Position numbers and translations under genes: made by a program. Under the pieces are notes generated by a model. It was not told where the DNA came from. It was given only the letters and a program-made list of their open reading frames with translations, and searched no databases. A DNA stretch of 64,000 nucleotides. It comes from Loxodes magnus (taxonomy: Eukaryota > Ciliophora > Karyorelictea > Loxodida > Loxodidae). Below are positions 1 to 10,979 of this stretch, in pieces; the stretch's first letter is position 1; each line of letters starts with the position of its first letter. Location of the stretch: contig CAMPDV010001273.1 of NCBI GenBank assembly GCA_946699065.1, positions 62,001 through 126,000 on the forward strand, written 5' to 3'.

Positions 1-599
1 TTTTTGCTCCTCATTTTTCTTTACTCTAATTCAGAAATTGAGATCATTTTAATTTAAATGTTTGCAATATCTGGAAAGATTTGCTCAAAAGTCTCTTTTG
101 CTAATCTTTCTCCTTATTTAATACAACTATTGACAGAATATTAGTCTATGCTAAATAAAGCATGATTATTGATCAGTTAGAATCGCTTAAATTACTAGAT
201 CTTACAAATTTAGATCCTGTAGCTTTACCTTACTCTATAGAGTTTATATCTTAGTTTCTTTGTGGAATCTTACTAAATCTGTCTTAATATATCCAAATTC
301 CAATTCTTATTAATCAAGAGTTTTCTATATAGCTGTACTTTATACTTAGAAGAGTTCTAAGCTACATAAAATAAACCTAGACTCTTATTCCAAAGTAGCA
401 ACTAATTATAAATAGCGAAGCATTTAGCTAGATTAAGATAATTATCTACTTTCTTCTTAAGTTTCAGCCTTACTTCCTATATTCTTATCCTATTAGAAAC
501 TTCTTCCATTTCTTCCTTTCCCAATTATGTCTTTTCTGTCCTTTATATCCCTTACTCTTCATAACTAAACTTGATAGTAAACCCCTCTCTTAATAGCAT
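1..599 (-). CDS. gene E, 5' part (cut by window start)
   Basis: Only the beginning of this minus-strand gene lies in the window here; the complete version is at 29628-31011. The proposed start is the ATG at 599-597, followed by a lysine- and glutamate-rich N-terminus beginning MLLREGFTIKFSYEEQ. Upstream on the minus strand the sequence becomes AT-rich and loses coding character, which supports this start. The rest of the gene would lie in the preceding, unseen unit. Confidence 0.55.
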
Positions 600-1008
600 T
601 TTAAGCTTTACTAAGGATAAATAGCTTAAAGTTAAATGATTAATAAACTAAACTAAAGCTAATTAGTAAATTACCTTCTTAAGCTAGTGCTTTAATTCTA
701 TAATAGGAGATAGTTAGTATAGTAGCTTTATACTAGTACCTTTAAATTAACTAGGCTTTTATTATATAACCTTAGTATAGGCTAATGCTACTTGTTTAAA
801 CCTCTAGAATACCTAAACGCTTATAAACTACTTTCATTATTACCTATTAGGTGAAAGAAGGTATAGCTTACTTTATTTGCTTAAGTTGTTAGTGAACTTA
901 AGCTTCATAGATAAATCAGGTATGGTCAAAGAGAGGTTACGGCTATAGGTTTGTAATGGGTCTTGCAGTTGAGAGCTGTAATATCTTAGCTAAACTTTAA
1001 AGCTTAGC
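600..1008. other. spacer between divergent genes E and A1
   Basis: This 409-bp spacer lies between the minus-strand start of E and the plus-strand start of A1, so it probably holds both promoters. It contains a hairpin at 879-903: arms GCTTAAGTT and AACTTAAGC (9 bp, perfect) around a 7-nt loop. The 940-1005 part is less AT-rich and could hold an upstream exon of A1 (a short frame reads MGLAVESCNILAKL), but this is not secure. The same spacer is at 31012-31420 and 61098-61506. Confidence 0.45.
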
Positions 1009-3739
1009 ATGGTGTTGGCTAATAATCCTACCACAGGCTCAGAGATAAATAATGTAATAATTGAAATGACATTATAAGAAATTACCACAATCAAGCTGCA
1101 GACGAAAGCTCCTCATTAATTAAACATTTGATAATCTTTTCTATTTAAGTCACTGCTATCAACTTTGAAGTGAAAGAAATAACTCAAACTTCTAAATTTA
1201 AAATAAGGTACAGAAGACTAAAATAAATAAGAGTTTAGTGGTGAAGAAGCAAAAGAGTGTATGTCAGTAGCAACTGGGAAATATTGCAATAATCAAATAT
1301 AAAAACAGTCGTTAATGACTGAAGCAGATGGGGCATGTTATTTTATTAACAGTATTGGCTAAGTAAACTAACTACTAGAATCATTTAGTAGTATAAGCCT
1401 AATATATTTTGAAAGAGATTGCTAAAAAATTGATAAGTCAACTCCGAACATCATCGCAAGAACTAAGATATACATAAAATGATATTTCTTAGTCTGGATA
1501 GAAAGATATTATTGCTGATAACTAGCCAACATTAAAAGTTTAAATGAGATATAACAATCTAACTATAAATACACTAAATGGAACCTTTTTTAAGCAAGAT
1601 AACTATAAATTAAATTAGTCCTGAGTTTGAGCTATCTATAAGAGTTATTAATAGGGTTCGATTAAAATAAGATAAGTGATGTCACAGTTGTCTAAAAGTA
1701 CTAAAATCGAATCATATAAAGTAATCACTAATCAAATTCCTTCTAATTAGTATACTAACTTCCAGCAAAATTATTCAAATAAAGCTATTGAAGTCTGCTC
1801 GCAGCTTAATTTTAATTATCTTTTAATATAGTCTTTTTTAAACTTTTCGTCATAAAATCAGAAATAAACTTAACTATACTATGGCTTCTATAAGTAAAAC
1901 CATTATTCATAATAAAGCTACTTAAAGCTCAAAACCAGAATAAAATTAGGATAGATTTGCATAATATGGATTTTGCTTTTTATTTTAAAAGAGATACTTA
2001 AACAGGAGACAAAAACAATGGTATCTAATTATAATGATTTGACTAATTTTAAAGATGTAAAAGATATCTTTCATTAATATCTTTTGTATTAGTAACTAGT
2101 TTTAACTTTCTATTTAGTATATTTTAAAAAGAATATCTTAAAATCACTCTTCGAGAAAAAGATCATCATATGACTGTTGTAGGGATGAGTTGATAATTTA
2201 GTCTTTAAGTCTAGAGAATGAATACCTCTTGCTTACATTTGTAAATGTTTGAGCGCGTTTGGGACTAGAGCTGCAATTTAAGAATTTGAAAAAGAATCAG
2301 TAAAAGCAAATATTTATCCCTCTAGTATCTCTAATAACTCAGCTTATGATTCTATTTAACTAGCTTTATGGTAAATAACTTTTCCTTCAGCTTAGCTAAA
2401 ATAATGTTTCTTATTATAAGTAAGATAAGTATCATTTGCCCTCATATAAGAAAAATAGTTTCTAAGCTCTTTCCCAAATTTAAATTTAGCCTATTGTATG
2501 AAGTAATTCTTTTGGCTTTAATTGACTTATATCTGCAATTTCATATCTTCCAAATAAAGTTTGGAAAGCTATTTAGCTTCTTAATACATCATCGTGACTA
2601 AGCTGCTTAAAAATAACCAAATTATACAAAAATATTCAAACATTTTGTATAAGGAGCCCTTAAATTTAGTCTTGCAGTTATACCTTTCAGCATCAAGGAT
2701 AGGCAATATTAAAATTTAGTGGATATATGCATTTTTTAAGATTTTACTACAGTCAAACAGAAGCAAGGGATGGAAGAGCTAAAAGTATAGTATGAAAATA
2801 AGTAAACTAATTTTAACTTAAAAGGAAAGATCTATGCTAGATAAATTTGCTTTGTAAGTGGACTTTATACTGAAGCAAAAGTGAGACTGACAGAGTTAAA
2901 AGAGACTAGTATTAAAGTTTAAGAATTGAAATACATCTAGTCAAAGGAAAAAATAGAGAAAGCTAAATTAAATCAATCAAATTACAATACCTTTAGATAG
3001 TATCACATTTAAGCTTAGGTTCAAGAAGTATAATATTAAACACCCTAAACTGATTATTCTTTAGGTTTATACAATAATAAATAAAAACCATATAATTAAT
3101 AGTTTCTTTCTAACTTCATTAATAATATGAGCTAGATTTATTAAATGCTTCAAACCATACTTGTTAAATTATATTTCCCGCCTAATTTATTTCAATTAGA
3201 TTAATTTTAAATAACTAGGTATTAAAGTTCAATCTTGCTTTAGTTAAGTTACGATAGCTGTAGCATCCTAGTTAAGCATTGAAATTGGCAGAGTATTACA
3301 AGATATTTTTACTGTATGCTTTTGGTTTTTATACTTATATATCTTTTTTGACCCTATAAGAGGATATTCCAAGCAAGCAAGCTGAAGACTAAAAATTTTA
3401 TTAAAATTACTAGAAAGACAATTATTCCAAGTAAGCGAGCAATTTCAACCTTGAAGTATAACTAAGGAATCAAGCATCTGGCAGTGAAGATCTGAGGTAA
3501 AAATTTAGATAAAACATTAAAGACAAAAAACCTAGAAAGCAGATATCTAGAAATATCCTACAAAATGGTAAATAAGTAATAAATCCAGCAGTGAAAAAGC
3601 TTAAGAATATATGGTAGCAGAATAAAAGATTCTATATAATACAATAGCTAGAATGTATAAACAGACATAAGTAAATTAAGCAAACAAAAGGCGTTCTTTT
3701 ATCAGCATCTATGGGTTGCTCAAGTAAACTTCCTACTGA
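1009..3739 (+). CDS. gene A1, putative multi-exon membrane protein
   Basis: Product not recognised. The start ATG (1009) opens into a clearly protein-like stretch, MVLANNPTTGSEINNVIIEM. Best-coding frames change several times, as expected from very short introns. Around 1550 the frame reads NLTINTLNGTFFKQDNYKLN, near 2018 MVSNYNDLTNFKDVKDIF followed by a hydrophobic segment, and near 3130 NMSQIYQMLQTILVKLYF. All three blocks have clear counterparts in gene A2, which supports real coding and a tandem duplication. Hydrophobic stretches near 2070-2140, 2390-2560 and 3300-3350 suggest membrane spans. The tail near 3600-3700 is hydrophilic (EYMVAEQKILYNTIARMYK). The TGA at 3737-3739 is the proposed stop but overlaps the A2 start, so A1 and A2 might be one gene. 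Exon limits are uncertain. Confidence 0.55.
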
Positions 3740-6010
3740 AGTTAAGAAAAAAATCTTAAGCAAGTATCTTTATAAAAAATAAGCTAAATTTATTAATAAG
3801 CTCAGAAATAGTATCTAGAAAGTAGTATACAATAAAAAATAAAGATCTTGATATACAAGGAAAGGTTGCAGGGTATTAATGTAGCCAAATATTATAAGCC
3901 TTAATGAAACATTTGGGCTGAATATTACTACACTTAAAGGAAATAATTTTAGACAAGAAAATTATAAAATTTGAAGCTTAAGGAAATAAAATAATCTATA
4001 AATAAGATGTTAGAATAGCAAGGTTAAAAATAACTGAACAAGTAAGTTAGTGTAAGAAAACTTAGTTCTTTAATAAAGTAAATAAAAACTATTATTCACT
4101 ACATAGGTAAACATTTATTAAGATATTTAGCTGTGAAATTGATTAGTGATAAAATTATTATAAGAGTAAGATTTAAAGATGAATTGTGAAATGTGAAAGT
4201 AAGCAATAAATAAGTATGATAAAATTTGAGAATCTAAGAGGTAGATTTGCAAGATTTAAATCGCTAGTACGCTTTAGGATTTATTTTAAGTTAGATAAAA
4301 CTCTACAAAGTACTAGTTAAAATCTTTACGATTCTTTTTGCTTCTCTTTGAAGCCAAATTAATTAATTTAAAAAAATAACTTAGACAGCAATTTTATAAA
4401 GAGTATATATATAGAATCAAATGATAATGAAGAACGCTGATAAATAATGGAAAAATTAAAGTTTGAAATATAAAAAACCTTAACTAACCAGATCATTCTA
4501 GCCAATCAACCAAGTCCAGCAACTACAAAAACCAAAAATATAAAAAAAAAGTTCCGAACTTTACAGTAATTCCCTTTAAAAGGAATATAAATTATTTTTA
4601 TTATAGTACCTAAAATTAATAAGCTATATAAAGGCTAAATAACTCTATATCCTTAAAATAGGAGATTATAGATAAAGGATAAAAATATATAATATCTTAT
4701 TTAATAATTTAGTTAAATATAAAAGATACAAAAGATCTTAATCATTGAGATTTTAGTATTTGTAACTATTTTTATAGTTTAATTAGTAAATTTTAATAAG
4801 GAAGTTTAATAATCGCTGTTAGAAAAATACCTGATAGCAAACGTGTTGGAGGTATAAAATTGAAGTTTTAGAGTTGAATATAGAGAATGAAGATTCACTG
4901 TCTAAGATTATTTAAAAGCATATGTTATAGGATGAAGCTACAAAGTATGACAATAAGAATAGAACTGAAAAAAGAATTTGATCCTTCCTTGTGACTCTGA
5001 TATATTAAAATAAAATATTTATCTAACCGCTTTAAACGACATGAGCAGTCTTGTCCACAGTTAAGCTTAAGAGTCACTTTTTTCACATAAAAGACATGTA
5101 TTGCTGATATTCATTTCTCTATTGGGGAAGTCATGTTCTTCTCGAACTCCAGTTCAAGCAAGAAACCATATCTTATTTCTTTTTCTCATATAAGAATGAG
5201 ATATTTAGTTAAACCGATTTTATCCTAAGTTGCAGTTCAACTAAAGAAAAATCTAAGAAACTATTAACATCTCCCATCTATGAGCTAGCACAAAGCTTAA
5301 TAATACAAATAAACCTTTTTAAAACTGAAGTAAAACTAAGTCTTTGATTTTGATTTACGAATATAAAATCAATATTTTCAAGTCTAAAAGGAAATTTTAT
5401 TATCTAAGCAGAAGCAAAAATATTTTTGTAAGATTGAACTGAAGTTTAAAACAAGCCAGAAAATTGAGACCTGCAAACTCTAATAATAGTAAAATTGCAT
5501 CACACTTATAAGGTAAGATTTAAATTAATTTAGCATACAAAGCTTAAATAATGCTATAAGATAAAATGGAATTAGAAAGTTAACAAGTCAAGGAAACAGA
5601 AAGGAATCAGTCAGTCACAATGCTAACTTTGATTAGTAATATTTTTAAAAGATATCCCATAATAAATTAAGCAAGTATCATTTAATACTAAGCGATAGTA
5701 AAGGTTTGATTATATAAATAAAATAAGTTATGTAATAGAGTATTCAATATCCCTAAGATAGAATAGCTAAGTTCTTTTTAATATAATAGATTAATTTTTC
5801 TTAGGATTTTATGTTTAATATGAGGTAAATCTATTAAATGCTTAAATTAGACTTACTATATTCTATTTCCTGCCTAACCACCTAATAAAGCTAATTTAAT
5901 TTAATTTAAAAAGTAGCAAATTTTTATATTTTAGTATCCCTAAATAATAATAAGCATCTTCTTGCATATACAATAAATTCTTTATTAGCTTATGCTAAAA
6001 TTAAGAAGGT
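3711..6010 (+). CDS. gene A2, paralogue of A1
   Basis: Product not recognised. The proposed start at 3711 reads MGCSSKLPTEVKKKILSKYL, whose Met-Gly-Cys-Ser-Ser resembles an N-myristoylation/palmitoylation signal. About 60 codons later comes LNITTLKGNNFRQENYKIW, matching NLTINTLNGTFFKQDNYKLN of A1. Near 4690-4850 KIQKILIIEILVFV and QQSLLEKYLI match the hydrophobic block of A1, and near 5818 NMRQIYQMLKLDLL matches NMSQIYQMLQTILV. A 21-nt GT-AG stretch at 5513-5533 (gtaagatttaaattaatttag) is a candidate intron. The 3' end is unresolved; coding character fades near 6010, where the opposite-strand element begins. Confidence 0.55.
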
Positions 6011-6128
6011 AAGGCAGTATAAGAAGCTATTAGTAGATGTTAAATAGCAAGTTATTATTTTTGTTATAACTAATATTAAGTTTAAATTATTTTCCTTCGT
6101 TTTTTGTTCTAAGGAGGTAAATCTGCAA

Positions 6129-6245
6129 ATGCTCTTTCGGATAATCAGGACCAGTTTCTGTTCCTGACACGACTTATATAGTAATGTTCTTGGAACCATC
6201 TAAGATGCCTTTTCTACTGGACATGCAACTATGCCGAAAGAGCAT
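6129..6245. repeat. 117-bp inverted-repeat segment
   Basis: Arms atgctctttcgg (6129-6140) and ccgaaagagcat (6234-6245) are perfect 12-bp inverted repeats 93 bp apart, in a segment less AT-rich than its surroundings. It sits between the A2 3' end and the minus-strand LINE remnant and could mark the 3' end of that element. In copy 2 one arm base is changed (ATACTCTTTCGG), which shortens the perfect pairing. Confidence 0.5.
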
Positions 6246-6289
6246 TCGGTGCGGTCCTTTTCGACTATTTCAGGAAAAATTTAGGAATT

Positions 6290-8830
6290 TTTAAATATTA
6301 TTAACAGGATATCCAGCATCTACACATAAAAGGTAGCATCTTCGACATTTAAAGCATTTATCAATGTCGTTAATTGGAACTTTAAATTATCCTTAATTCA
6401 TTTTTTAGATAGGAGATAAATACTTTAGTTTAGACCCTACTAAATCGGTTATCTTTTGAGTTTCTTTAAATGCTGTATATTAATATTTTCTCGTTTAATT
6501 TATTTCAAAGCCACATATAGCTTTGGTCACTTCTTGGACATATTCTGATTATTTTTCATATTATACTTCACTATCTAAATCTGCGGAATCGCTAAATCTA
6601 TTTTCTTGAATCATTCTTTGAATCTCTCTTGAACCTTTTAATGCTTTAATATTTGAAAGCTTATCCTTTTAATTTATGAGTTTTTCGATATTCTTCCTCA
6701 ATTTTTATTTTTTACTTTACATGACTAATGATCTCCTATTGATAGAATTTTGTTCTGATAATGTTAGTCGTGATATTTTTATTCGTTAAGAAGTATTCTA
6801 TTTTCAATTTTCCTTTCCCTTACGTTTTGATGAAGGATGGATCTTTATTTGGATCTTTACATTCTTAAAGATAATCTTTCATCAAATTAAATAAGTATTA
6901 GCCTTGCCTTATTCTACTCATAGGATAAAAATTGGGGAATATAGGCATTAAAATATCCTAATATTAAAATTTATAATCCTTTGCTGTTTGCTGCTATTAT
7001 GTATTATTATAGATCTTCGTAAAAGGGTATTAGTTAATCAGAGTCAGATGTTGTAGTGCTATATACGTCTATCAATGCTAGTTGATCATCAAGTATTAAA
7101 CCTATTAATCTTCCTCTAAAATAATTCTGCTTGATTGAGATCTGCTATATCCAATACTTTAGTTCTGCTGGTAATTCCATCATTTATATAAAATGCTACT
7201 CCTTTGCAGTGTTTTGTTCAATTTTATTATTGCTCTAAATCCGTATATATAAGGCATTTCATCAGCTTGATCCGCTAATATTTCTTAAATAGTCATAATT
7301 TCTATCTTCTTTTCACACATAAGATTGTTTAATTCTTGTTTTATTTCATTCCTCTGGCATTTTTTGTGCCTATGTTTAATTCTGTCTATTTTATTATATT
7401 AGTATTTCCTTGTACTTCCTATTTTTCTGATCCTCCTACCCTGTATTTTTAGCTTTCTCTTCTTTAATAGCGTGAAAACCAAATCGTTCTAATATTTATT
7501 ATTTTTCCTGTACTTATCTCTTAAATTTTTTACTCGATTCTATCTTCCTATATATTTGTTTCTATCTTTTTTGAGACAGCGTTGTGTTTATGCATATTTC
7601 CTTCAACCCGCTGTTTTCTAATTGTTTCAGATTTTTTGTCATATTTCCTATTTTACTTTCTGTTTTTTGTGATATTGATTGTTTCGTCTCAGTTTTATTT
7701 ATTTAATTTTGTAATTAAGTCTTTAAAATCGATCGCTTTTAAAGTAACTTAATATTGCTTAAACTTGCTACTTTTGCTAGAAGTTCAAAGTAGCATTGTA
7801 ATTGAAAGTTAATCTTCTTCAATTTTCTTCGTTTTCTTTTACTTCGCTATCTATTTCTCTTTACAGTAAGATATTTTATTCCTGATTTCTGAATGCATCA
7901 ACCTGGTTTTTATTTCCTTAGCATTTTTAATTCCTTCCTTTATAACTTTTTATCTTAAGTATTAATTTGTGCTATATCCTTATTTATTATAGTTCATACA
8001 TTTTCAAATTGATGGATGACTCAAGTAAGTGCTTATGCCTCCTTCGTCTAACTTATCTAGTATACTTTCTGGATCTTTGATCTACTTCAATTCTAAATAA
8101 TTTTTCATTGTCCAATTTCTGTACATACTATTTTCCGTACTGCTATAGATGGGTTTCTACCTAGCTAAAACTAGAATATATGTTAAGTGTTCAATGAATC
8201 AGGTAGTTCTTAATGTAGTAGAATTCCTCTATATTTCTTTGCTCTGCTTGTATTCTAAATTTTTACACTTCCATGTTTAACTATTTCCTAATTGTGTGAG
8301 TGTTTCCTTATTTTTGAATCCTATAATAATTATTCCTGTCTGAAAGATTTCCATACTCTCAATATTTTTACCATATTCTTATTTCAGATATCTGAGAAAT
8401 GCTTGATTGATTTCATTTTCTTGCATTTCTACTGGACTGAGTCCTTGGCTGTAGTAATTTTCTTCTAAAAATTTATTGAAACAGGTAACTCCTACTCTTT
8501 TATCAGTTTTGAGCTGAATATTCTCCTCCTCATTTTATGGAATTTATTCGTTCTTTTCTTATTCTATTTTAATAATTTGCACAGAACTGTTATCTGATAT
8601 GATGTTCTAAATTAACTACCTTTTTTGATAGGTTACTTAGTTTTAAGATTTCTGTCCCTTTTTTCTTTGTGCATTCCTTCTAATAGTTTAAAGATTTTGC
8701 GACAGAGTTGTTTTTCTTAAAAATAATATCCAAGATATAATTAAGTTGTAAAGCTCTTTCATACCTTTATTAAATTTAATAAACAGTCTCGATCCAAGAT
8801 TGGCGGCATGCAGAATGTGAGATTGCTACT
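6290..8830 (-). mobile_element. LINE-type retrotransposon remnant 1 (endonuclease, no reverse transcriptase)
   Basis: On the minus strand this encodes, in order, a basic/coiled-coil-like start near 8800-8550 (including TEILKLSNLSKKVVNLEHHI), a segment reading MQENEINQAFLRYLKQEYG near 8420, a Lys/Gln-rich linker, then an APE-type endonuclease. EKKIEIMTIQEILAD (about 7310-7275) corresponds to the catalytic D-I-x-x-x-Q-E strand, and LILGYFNA (about 6965-6943) to the usual G-D-F-N motif with Asp replaced by Tyr. The distal part (6800-6310) is still clearly coding and ends in CFKCRRCYLLC, a possible zinc-binding cluster. No reverse transcriptase motif was seen. Frame breaks near 8650 and the missing Asp indicate a dead element. 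The endonuclease is homologous to remnant 2. Confidence 0.68.
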
Positions 8831-8964
8831 TGATATAATATCCTAGCACTATTTAATGTATGTAAATAAAGTAATAATGTAGTTTTAGATACTATTGACT
8901 ATATTTTTGATGGTAACTGTTATAAATTACCTTTATAGCTTTTGTAGTCTAAATAATAATAAAA

Positions 8965-10359
8965 ATGTAAGCGTTACCAAAATGCTTAATCTGCTTAGAA
9001 GATTACAACTTAACTAATGCTCTTCCAACTGTCTTACCTTGTGGACATATTTACTGTGGTTTGTGTTTGAATACTCAGTACTGATTATAAGGCATAATGT
9101 AATGTCCTATTTGTTAAAAAGGATTCCATTTTAGATTTGATGATTTACCTTAAGAAAGTGATTTAATAAGAGTGATATTTTAAAACTAATAATACATATA
9201 AAAGATTTAAGATGCTAGATAGAAATTAAAAGAGATAAGGAGGTAAATTATGGAAAAATCTAAAACCATTACAACCAAATAATCAAACATTAGTAATACT
9301 CTCATAATACCACTAACTAATATCATCATCAATCATTAACCAACATTTATCTACCAAAAATAACACTCAAATATTATCTAATTCTACTAATCACTAAAAC
9401 CAACTATACTCTAATATAACTCATAACCACCTACAATACTAAAGTCTAAATTAACTTACAATCTAATAAGATAAAAACTATAATACAATACTAAGTAACC
9501 AAATAAGATTTAGACTAATTAACATAAAATAAGCTACCACTCCATATAATCTAACTATATTCACTATTTTAATTATGGAATTTAAAAATTAAGTTTATTT
9601 AATATTTAAACAGAGTAATTACGATAAGTCTAAGTTTAAATTATAATTCCTGCTTACAGTAAAAGTATAGAATATTAAAATAAGTTATATTTAATTGGAG
9701 GATATAACAGAAATTAAGATAAAGTAATAAAAGAAACTTGGCAGTTTGATTATGATGGTAATAGAATAAAACTCAGTGATCTAAATGAGGGAAGAAGTGA
9801 CTTTGGAATAGCAGCTGCTTAAAAATATCTTTATGTGGTTGGAGGATTTACTAATAATAATCAAGCTTTATGATCAGTAGAAAAGTTAAAGATAGAAAGC
9901 TAAAGTAAATGATAAAACTGTTCTTAATTTCCATTCTAAATAGTAGGTTAAACTTTAGTAGTAGATAAAGATGAATAAAATATTTATTCTTTTGGAGGTG
10001 CAAATTAGAAAGGATAAACTTTAAAAGATATATGAAAATATAACATATAGAATGATATATGAAGTAAGTAAAATTTGAGTCTTCCTGAAGCTGTTATTTG
10101 TTCTATAGTTTGTTTAGAGCCTTTTGTCATAATCGGAGGTATAAAAAATGTTTCTACACAAGAATATTCAAGAAGAATATATAAAAGAAGCAAAGAATAA
10201 TGATAATAAAGCTAAATTTTTAAAGATGTTTTAGCTTTAACGGAGATGAAAATAAGAAATAACTATGGATATGTTTTGGCTTTAGAATAGTTAAGAGTTT
10301 CAATAATGAGGATTGATTTAGAAGGAATGAGTTATAGAAGTATTAAAAGTCATAACTGA
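8965..10359 (+). CDS. RING-Kelch protein (putative E3 ubiquitin ligase)
   Basis: A single uninterrupted frame of 464 codons from ATG 8965 to TGA 10357-10359. Residues 7-50 form a complete C3HC4 RING finger: C7, C10, C26, H28, C31, C34, C47 and C50, with the PCGHIYC core. Residues about 95-205 are an Asn/Gln/Thr/Ile-rich, nearly G-free linker. From about residue 241 follow Kelch strands with Gly-Gly pairs: YLIGGY (241), YVVGGF (290), YSFGGA (about 340) and VIIGGI (about 388), each followed by the usual W or Y. The family pattern suggests ubiquitin transfer by the RING with substrate binding by the Kelch propeller; here this is inference. About four or five Kelch units are visible, fewer than a usual six-bladed propeller. 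Both RING and length are conserved in copy 2. Confidence 0.92.
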
Positions 10360-10979
10360 TAAACATAATAATAATATCTATATTATTAATAATATTTATA
10401 ATAAATATAATTTAATATGTAAAGAAGTAGTTTAAAGATCTATAATTAGGTAAATATGTTACTACTTATTAAAATATTTAAAGCTTCTGAAATAAATAAA
10501 GAATCAAATTTTATCTAAACATCTTTAAAAATTTATTATTCAAATATTATCATTATTCAGATACAAACATACAGCTTATAACATACCAAGACATATTTAA
10601 CACAGTCAAAAAACTATCTTTAAATACATCCTTATATTAAAATTATTCAAGTACTACTTAGATTACTCTATTATTTATCTAATAAAATCAAAACTATAAT
10701 CAAATTATAATTAAGCTAAACTTATATCTAAATACTAATTAAGTCATCACTACTATCATCAATTGAACTTCTTCAAGTCTAAAATAGATTATTTCCTTTA
10801 ACCATTTAAACTAACTACTATGTATACTTAAAAAATGTATCTTCTATATCCAATAATGAAATCAAATAATTATAGCTCTTTACTCTCGATAAAATTCAAT
10901 CATAATAACTTTTCGAGATTAATATGATAAAAATAAGATTTAAAAAACATCATAATCAAGCTTTTAGAAGGGATATCTA
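10360..10979. other. G-poor spacer
   Basis: About 620 bp without a convincing gene. The plus strand is rich in A, T and C and almost lacks G over 10500-10880. From about 10500 on, this spacer and the following LINE remnant show no difference between copies 1 and 2 by eye, in contrast to the Kelch region just upstream. Confidence 0.5.

Noticed and set aside
2368..2601. Standard-code open frame of 77 codons (also at 32778-33011)
   Set aside because: It reads MVNNFSFSLAKIMF and is hydrophobic, but it is only a stop-free piece of a longer region once TAA and TAG are sense. It may be part of A1 but is not a gene on its own.
5930..6290. Plus-strand protein-like reading over 5930-6290
   Set aside because: The minus strand reads equally well here (GILDGSKNITIQVVSGTETG), and no motif decides between them, so neither was annotated past 6010.
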